Source: an uncultured Bacteroidota bacterium
Lineage (GTDB): Bacteria > Bacteroidota > Bacteroidia > Chitinophagales > Chitinophagaceae
Assembly: GCA_903881585.1 (NCBI GenBank)
Contig: CAIRTW010000067.1
Location: 1 to 32,397, forward strand
Reading direction: 5' to 3'
DNA: 32,397 nt
A model generated the notes under the pieces. It did no database searches. It worked only from the letters and a program-made list of their open reading frames with translations, and was not told where the DNA came from. The translations under genes and the position numbers were made by a program. Of the stretch, positions 26,778 to 32,397 are shown one piece after another (positions within the stretch are counted from its first letter, which is position 1; each line of letters opens with the position of its first letter).

Positions 26778-29700
26778 TTATTTTTCTATTACAAAATGTA
26801 TTGTGCTCCGCCCGGTGCCACTGACAATGTTTAGCAGATAGACACCATTTGCGAAATTCTTATCAAGTTGTATTTTTTCATCCAGAAGACCGCTTTTCGT
26901 CACGGTTTCTCTTTTAAAAACCACCTGCCCAAGAATATCGGCAATTTCTATAAAAATCGCCCTATCAACGGCAACTTCAAACGACCCTTCTAAGGTAAAC
27001 TGGCCTTTATTGGGATTTGGCACCAACAATATTTGCCTCGCGTCTCCAGTGTATTGAGTAATGCCGACAGGCACAACGTGCAGTTTAACATCATTAAATG
27101 AAGTATATCCACAAGGGCCGAAGCCTACCACCCTGCACGAAACAGAATCATTGTTTGAAAAATCGTTTTCATAAAAGATTGTCGATGTAGCACCCGAAAT
27201 TATTGTCGAATTGACGATCCATTGGTAAGAATTAATAGGAACGCCATTTGTAATAATGGCTCTGAAAGTATCGGTTTCCGACGGATGAATAGTAGTTCCT
27301 GGCGAAGATATGATCTCAACAGCTGGCATTAAAGAAGAGGTATCGACGTTCATAATTATATGATTGCTCGACACCGTATCGTTGACTTTACAACGAAGGC
27401 TGCTCACCAGCCGGCAAAAAATATTATCACCTTCTGCGGGCACTAAACTGAGCGTTAAACCAGATGATATAAACGCCCCGTTCCGCGACCACATATATAT
27501 GGGCAGAAGACCAGCATTAACACCTAAGGCTGTAAAGATGGCCCCAGTACCCGTGCACACCGTATCTCCCGGATCAACAGAAATGTGCACAGAAGATGTA
27601 TCTGTATGTATCACCGTCATGGTGTCTGCATCCACTACAGTCGAGGGAATTGCACAAGCCGCACTGCTGGTGAACATTACTTTTACCGAATCTCCATTAA
27701 TTGGAACATAGCTATAGATCGAACTGGTAGCGCCTGCAATAATTGCCCCGTTCACCTTCCATTGGTAGGCCGGCACAAGCCCTCCATTCAACCCTGCCGC
27801 GGTAAAGAGTACTGAGGTGCCGGAACAAACCGTATCGCCCGTTGAATTGCTTACGGTAACGGAAGGTATTGTAACAGCATTGACGGTAACTATTACGGTC
27901 GAAGCACACCCTGTAGGCAGCTCATAAGTAATAATGGCTGTACCTGGAGTAACGCCTGTAACGACACCTGAGATAGAGCCAACTGTGGCAGCCGAACCGC
28001 AACTCCAGTTGCCACCGGAAGTAGCATCTGTAAGTGTTATTGCGAGACCAACACAAACTTCACCCGGCCCGGAAACAGATAAAGGCAGTGCATTGACAGT
28101 CACAATAGCCGTAACAAAACCACCCACGGGGAATGTATAAGTAATTACTGCTGTCCCGGAAATTAAGCCGGTCAAATTTCCCGATCCATCTACCGATGCA
28201 TTAGCACTGGCGCTGCTCCATGTACCCCCTGCCTCCGTATCGCTTAGCTGGGTTCCCGCACCTACGCATACACTCATCATACCGGCAACAGGTGGCGTTG
28301 GATCGACTGTGAACACCATTGTCGTATAACAACCAGAGCCCAGGCTGTAAGTAATAACAGACGTCCCTGCCGAGATGCCCGTAATTAGCCCTGACAAGGA
28401 ACCAGCCGCTGCGTTGCCATTACTGCTTGCCCATATACCTCCGCCCGTCATATCACTTAATGTAACCGTGAACCCGGAGGAGACAATATTGATCCCCAAT
28501 ATCGAAGATGGCAATGGGTTTACAGATATTATTCTGGTAACTGTTGTAGTGCCGCACTCGTTCGATACAGAATAGGATATTGTTGCTACCCCTGTACTTA
28601 ACCCGTTTACTGTACCCGAAGACCCTACAGTCGCAATGCTCGCAGAACCGCTGCCCCATGTGCCGCCCGCCACATCGTCACTCAGGAGAATTGCCGATAG
28701 CTGGCAAACATTGTCCGCACCGTTGATAGGGATAACTGAAGGCAACGGATCTACTGTTACAACTTTAGTTACAGATGCATCGCCGCATGAGTTGGTAGTT
28801 GTGTAGGTAATAATTGCCGTTCCACCTGATAGTCCTGTCACTACACCAGTAGTGCCCACGGTGGCGATCCCTGTTGCACCGCCACTCCAGGTACCTCCCA
28901 AAGCCACATCGCTGAGCAGTGTTATTGCGCCCCCCGCGCACACTTCGGCGCTTCCGGTAATGGGACCCGCATCTGGCAAAGGATTTACTGTAACCACTTG
29001 AGAAGCCGTAGCATTACCGCAACTATTCGTTACACTATATGAAATAATTGAAATGCCTGCAGATACACCCGTTACAACACCCGTTGAACCTATAGCAGCA
29101 ACGATGGTTGTTGCGCTGCTCCATGCACCGCTGCCAATACTGCCGAGATCAGTTAGTGCAGTTGTAGCTGTAGGGCAGACACTAAACATGCCCGATATAA
29201 GACCTGCGTTTGGCAGTGGATTTACCGTTACTACCTTGGTAGCTGCAGCCACGCCGCAGCTGTTTGTAACTATGTATGATATCGTCGTCATCCCGGCAGC
29301 GACACCCGTAACAATACCAGTAGAACCTACAGCGCCAAACCCGGCAGCAGTGCTGCTCCATACGCCACCAGCAGCCAGATCGCTAAGCACTGTTGCCGCG
29401 CCACCAGCGCATACTATTGCGACACCTGTGACAGAGCCTGCATTTGGCAAAGGATTTACTGTGACCACTTGTGTCGCCGCAGCCAAACCGCAACCGTTTG
29501 TCACTGTATAAGAAATACTTGCCGTACCTGCCGCGACACCAGCAACAATGCCCGTTGTCCCAACCGTCACGAACGCGCTGGCAGCACTGCTCCATACCCC
29601 ACCGGCAGCAACATCGCTAAGTGGTGTATTTGCCAATACGCAGACTATCGCCATACCGGCAATCACACCTGCGTCCGGCAACGGATTTACCGTAACGACC

Positions 29701-32189
29701 TGCGAAACTCCAGCAATACCACAACTATTACTCACTGTATATGATATAACAGATGTACCCGCTGCAATGCCAGAAACAATGCCTGCCGAACTCACTGTGA
29801 CAAACCCGGTATCAGTGCTGCTCCACACACCGCCGCTCGCAGCATCGCTGAGCAGGGTTGTTGCACCACCTTCGCATACTACCGGAGTACCGGTTATAAC
29901 TCCGGCATTGGGCAGCGGATTTATCGTAACGGACTGTGTAGCCGCATCTGTACCGCAGCTGTTATTGACCGTGTAAGAAATAGTAGATATACCCGTAGCT
30001 AAACCGGTAACAATACCCGTTGACCCGACCGTAGCAAACACAGGAGCCGTACTGCTCCATGTACCGATGCTTACAACATCGCTTAGATTGGTTACTGCAC
30101 CGCCTTCGCAGACCACAGCAACACCTGTTATTATCCCCGCATTTGGCAACGGATTAACTGTTACTACCTGGGTAGTAACAGCAACCCCGCAACTATTGGT
30201 GACAGTGTAGGAAATGGTTGCAGTCCCGGCTGCAATGCCAGTAACAATACCAGTTGAACCGACCGCAGCAACAGCCGCATCTGTGCTGTTCCAGGCTCCG
30301 CCGGCAGAAGCATCTGTGAGCTGAATTGCAGCGCCACCTTCGCATACTATTGCTGCACCTGTTATCATCCCTGCATCTGGCAATGGGCTTACGGTCACTA
30401 TATTGGTAGCCGCAGCAATGCCGCAACTATTAGTAACCGAATAAGAGATAGTAGCTATGCCCGCCGTTACGCCACTGACAATGCCAGTAGATCCCGCAGT
30501 TGCAATACCTGTGTCAGTACTGCTCCACACACCGCCGCCGGTTGCGTCAGTGAGCTGCGTAGTTGCGCCGCCTGCGCATATAATTCCTATACCGTTTATA
30601 GCGCCTGCATCCGGCAATGGGTTGACCGTAACGATCGCTGTAGCAGCAGCTGAGCCGCAGCTATTTGTTACAAAATAAGATATGATACTGATACCTGCCG
30701 ACACCCCTGTTACAAGTCCGGATGTACCTGCCGCGGCCACTTCCGGCGACACAGAACTCCAGGCGCCACCTGAAACACCATCTGTCAAAGAAGTAGTTGC
30801 CGCAACGCATACTACAGGCGTTCCCGAGATAGACCCGGCACTGGGCGGTACATTTACGGTGACCACTATAGTTGCAGATGCCGAACCGCAACTATTCGAG
30901 ACACTGTAGGATATCGTTGCGGTGCCAAATGAAACACCTGTGACAAGGCCAGAAGATCCCGCAGTTGCAATACCTGTGTCAGTACTGCTCCACACACCGC
31001 CGCCCGTTCCGTTATCACTTAGCAACGTCGCAAACGAAGAGCATACCGTTAGAGCGCCCAATATCGTGCCGCCATCTATTGAAGGATTAACCGTAACGAC
31101 CTGCGTTGCCGCCGCAATGCCGCAGCTATTGGTTACAGCATAGGATATAGTCGTTGTGCCGGCAGCAAAACCGGTAACAATACCGGTTGAGCCAACCGTC
31201 GCGGCACCTGTAGCTGTGCTGCTCCAAACTCCGCCGACGGTAGCGTCACTAAGTGTGACAGACGATGTTGGGCAAACTGTAGCCGTACCCGTCACTATTC
31301 CTGCAACAGGTAATGGATTTACTGTGACGAGTTGTGTCGCAGCGATTGTACCGCAGCCGTTAGTCACTGTATAGGATATGTTGGATATACCCATTGCCAC
31401 ACCGGTCACAATGCCTGTTGATCCAACTGTGGCAAAACCCATCGCGGTACTGCTCCAGATGCCCCCACCTGTGACATCAGTGAGAGGCGTTGTTGCTCCG
31501 CCGGCACATACGATAGCGATACCTGTGATCGCACCAGCTTCGGGCAAGGGGTTTACGGTTACGACAGCCGTTGCTGATCTGCAGCTTGCCGGTGAAGTAA
31601 AAGCTATTGTAGTAGTCCCTGCCGCTATCCCCGACACCACACCTGCGGAACTTACAGTACCAATAGCGGGGTTGGATGAAGTCCAAATACCTGTGCCAAC
31701 ATCACTCAGCGTTATATTCTTACCCGCACAAACACTCGCCGACCCAGTGATCGGATTTGGCAAGGGGTTTACAGTTATGGTCATTGTTGCTACTCCCCAG
31801 CCCTTGTTGTACACGATAACGGCTATGCCTGCCGAAACGCCTGTTACGGTGCCGCTTGTCAGGTCCACTGTGGCAATGGCCGTATTGCTGCTTCTCCATA
31901 CGCCACTGCCAGTATCATTTAGCGTAGTTGACGCGCCTACACAAATATTGGTGAGACCGGTGATCTGGGCCATATTTGGGAACACCTGCTGAAAACCTTG
32001 TGTCAGCAGCACACTATCCGACCGAAAGGAAGCTGTCGCAGGCTCTCCGATAGTAGCAGTCAGCATATAGCCTGTGCTCGTATCAGATCTGCCACTCGTT
32101 GTCAGCACCCTAAGCGGAGCTATCTGTGCGTGCGATACGATACCCGCAATACACAGCATCAACAAAAAAATGATCCGCTTGTTAAGCAT
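26778..32189 (-). CDS. Secreted protein with 18 tandem BIG2-like Ig domains and type A T9SS sorting domain
   Basis: 1,803 residues from the ATG at 32189. An in-frame TTG at 32210 would add seven residues before the signal peptide. Signal at 1-22 (MLNKRIIFLLMLCIAGIVSH). Residues about 23-73 form a short head with YMLTATIGEPATASF and LLTQGFQQVF, common at the N-terminus of Bacteroidota T9SS proteins. Residues 74-1437 are 18 tandem BIG2-like units of 68-79 residues. The typical unit runs from PLP.AG.ITG..VVC.GG via GGGVWSST.TG.ATVGSTG to SY.VTNSCG....TQVVTVN. Most carry one Cys near the start and one near the end. Three longer Ig modules and the sorting domain follow (ILLVPNPNKGQFTLEG, ILGQVVFKR, GVYLLNI). 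There is no enzymatic domain, so an adhesin or stalk role is likely. The sorting domain differs more from those of the other three type A proteins here. Confidence 0.9.
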   Translation of the reverse strand: MLNKRIIFLLMLCIAGIVSHAQIAPLRVLTTSGRSDTSTGYMLTATIGEPATASFRSDSVLLTQGFQQVFPNMAQITGLTNICVGASTTLNDTGSGVWRSSNTAIATVDLTSGTVTGVSAGIAVIVYNKGWGVATMTITVNPLPNPITGSASVCAGKNITLSDVGTGIWTSSNPAIGTVSSAGVVSGIAAGTTTIAFTSPASCRSATAVVTVNPLPEAGAITGIAIVCAGGATTPLTDVTGGGIWSSTAMGFATVGSTGIVTGVAMGISNISYTVTNGCGTIAATQLVTVNPLPVAGIVTGTATVCPTSSVTLSDATVGGVWSSTATGAATVGSTGIVTGFAAGTTTISYAVTNSCGIAAATQVVTVNPSIDGGTILGALTVCSSFATLLSDNGTGGGVWSSTDTGIATAGSSGLVTGVSFGTATISYSVSNSCGSASATIVVTVNVPPSAGSISGTPVVCVAATTSLTDGVSGGAWSSVSPEVAAAGTSGLVTGVSAGISIISYFVTNSCGSAAATAIVTVNPLPDAGAINGIGIICAGGATTQLTDATGGGVWSSTDTGIATAGSTGIVSGVTAGIATISYSVTNSCGIAAATNIVTVSPLPDAGMITGAAIVCEGGAAIQLTDASAGGAWNSTDAAVAAVGSTGIVTGIAAGTATISYTVTNSCGVAVTTQVVTVNPLPNAGIITGVAVVCEGGAVTNLSDVVSIGTWSSTAPVFATVGSTGIVTGLATGISTISYTVNNSCGTDAATQSVTINPLPNAGVITGTPVVCEGGATTLLSDAASGGVWSSTDTGFVTVSSAGIVSGIAAGTSVISYTVSNSCGIAGVSQVVTVNPLPDAGVIAGMAIVCVLANTPLSDVAAGGVWSSAASAFVTVGTTGIVAGVAAGTASISYTVTNGCGLAAATQVVTVNPLPNAGSVTGVAIVCAGGAATVLSDLAAGGVWSSTAAGFGAVGSTGIVTGVAAGMTTISYIVTNSCGVAAATKVVTVNPLPNAGLISGMFSVCPTATTALTDLGSIGSGAWSSATTIVAAIGSTGVVTGVSAGISIISYSVTNSCGNATASQVVTVNPLPDAGPITGSAEVCAGGAITLLSDVALGGTWSGGATGIATVGTTGVVTGLSGGTAIITYTTTNSCGDASVTKVVTVDPLPSVIPINGADNVCQLSAILLSDDVAGGTWGSGSASIATVGSSGTVNGLSTGVATISYSVSNECGTTTVTRIISVNPLPSSILGINIVSSGFTVTLSDMTGGGIWASSNGNAAAGSLSGLITGISAGTSVITYSLGSGCYTTMVFTVDPTPPVAGMMSVCVGAGTQLSDTEAGGTWSSASANASVDGSGNLTGLISGTAVITYTFPVGGFVTAIVTVNALPLSVSGPGEVCVGLAITLTDATSGGNWSCGSAATVGSISGVVTGVTPGTAIITYELPTGCASTVIVTVNAVTIPSVTVSNSTGDTVCSGTSVLFTAAGLNGGLVPAYQWKVNGAIIAGATSSIYSYVPINGDSVKVMFTSSAACAIPSTVVDADTMTVIHTDTSSVHISVDPGDTVCTGTGAIFTALGVNAGLLPIYMWSRNGAFISSGLTLSLVPAEGDNIFCRLVSSLRCKVNDTVSSNHIIMNVDTSSLMPAVEIISSPGTTIHPSETDTFRAIITNGVPINSYQWIVNSTIISGATSTIFYENDFSNNDSVSCRVVGFGPCGYTSFNDVKLHVVPVGITQYTGDARQILLVPNPNKGQFTLEGSFEVAVDRAIFIEIADILGQVVFKRETVTKSGLLDEKIQLDKNFANGVYLLNIVSGTGRSTIHFVIEK
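30489..30539. repeat. 51-bp exact direct repeat, copy A (BIG2 unit 7)
   Basis: This stretch, beginning AGATCCCGCAGTTGCAATAC, is identical base for base to 30954-31004. The copies are 465 bases apart, which is exactly two domain units, and the phase is preserved. Confidence 0.9.
30954..31004. repeat. 51-bp exact direct repeat, copy B (BIG2 unit 5)
   Basis: Identical to 30489-30539. The bases to its right in the window (towards the start of the unit) are also similar but carry scattered differences, so a short tract has been copied and not a whole unit. Confidence 0.9.
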
Positions 32190-32295
32190 AAGCAGTTTGA
32201 GGAAAGTCAACTAAATTCTAAGGCACTATATTAAATTCAATGGCGGAAATAAAAGCGCGCGACCCGGTACTGGCATAGGTAATACCAATTAGACA

Positions 32296-32397
32296 TTAAA
32301 AAACGGCACTAAAGCTATTCATATAATAGTCGAAGGATGTGAGCGTTTTTATAGTTTCATTTTCAATGCTTTTTACTAGATCGGCAACTTTATCAGA
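32296..32397 (-). CDS. Possible C-terminal end of an unknown gene (partial)
   Basis: From the right edge the minus strand reads 33 codons without a stop and ends at TAA (32296-32298). The peptide has a protein-like composition (SDKVADLVKSIENETIKTL, then TSFDYYMNSFSAVF), with an amphipathic helical start. It is too short to assign, and an open run of this length can arise by chance. If real, it lies 106 bases upstream of the BIG2 gene on the same strand. Confidence 0.4.
   Translation of the reverse strand, partial: SDKVADLVKSIENETIKTLTSFDYYMNSFSAVF

Larger units (their letters stand above)
27879..31970 (-). repeat. Tandem array of 18 BIG2-like coding units (about 231 bp each)
   Basis: Direct repeats in phase with the reading frame and without linkers. 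Conserved coding blocks are PLP.AG.ITG, GGVWSST, STGIVTGVAAGT and SNSCG. The units diverge towards the C-terminal end (units 16-18) and at unit 1. Confidence 0.9.

Noticed and set aside
27879-31970. Regularly spaced direct repeats that might suggest a CRISPR array
   Set aside because: Units are about 231 bp, coding and in phase with one long frame, with no short identical repeats alternating with unique spacers and no cas gene.
28975-31992. Plus-strand open frames opposite the 18-unit array (for example 29053-29511, 29548-29976, 31378-31992)
   Set aside because: Same cause as the other antisense frames: periodic Pro/Thr/Ala-rich peptides mirroring the BIG2 units.

Overview
The window looks like a chromosomal segment of a Bacteroidota, probably of the Chitinophagaceae type. 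The evidence is type IX secretion system (T9SS) sorting domains of both type A and type B, huge Ig-repeat secreted proteins, several promoters with a TAnnTTTG -7 box, few Shine-Dalgarno sites, and a moderate GC content. No RNA gene, insertion sequence, CRISPR array or phage gene was seen.

Layout. The left edge holds the C-terminal end of an ABC-F ATPase (2-259) and a secreted LolA-fold-like protein (383-1114). A convergent bidirectional terminator (1138-1174) follows. A 1,835-residue adhesin-like protein on the minus strand (1196-6703) carries 11 tandem BIG2-like Ig domains, PKD-like domains and a type B (CHU_C) sorting domain. After a 350-base intergenic stretch, a plus-strand operon encodes an ECF sigma factor, a one-TM small protein in the anti-sigma position and a Spy/CpxP-like membrane-anchored protein (7057-8456), resembling the cnrYXH arrangement. 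Thymidylate kinase (8626-9243) and a small lipoprotein on the minus strand (9300-9779) follow.

From 9877 to 24178 three very large minus-strand genes stand in a row, each apparently monocistronic. They encode a propeller-like secreted protein, a reprolysin-like M12B metalloprotease and an M4 thermolysin-like metalloprotease. All three end in the same cassette of about 1.1 kb (three Ig-like domains plus a type A sorting domain). In two of them the similarity continues through the stop codon into the terminator hairpin. A plus-strand pair (24402-26745) encodes a di-heme peroxidase with a long N-terminal extension and a cytochrome c lipoprotein. The last full gene (26778-32189, minus) encodes 18 tandem BIG2-like domains, three Ig-like domains and a type A sorting domain. 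The tail of one more minus-strand gene may enter at the right edge (32296-32397).

How it may work together (inference): this is a locus for surface-bound or secreted proteolysis and adhesion via T9SS. C-terminal modules have been duplicated and swapped between proteins with unrelated N-terminal domains. No T9SS machinery gene is in the window. The best candidates for further work are the shared C-terminal cassette, the higher-order and exact internal repeats, the cysteine-paired BIG2 array, and the sigma factor with no ordinary start codon.
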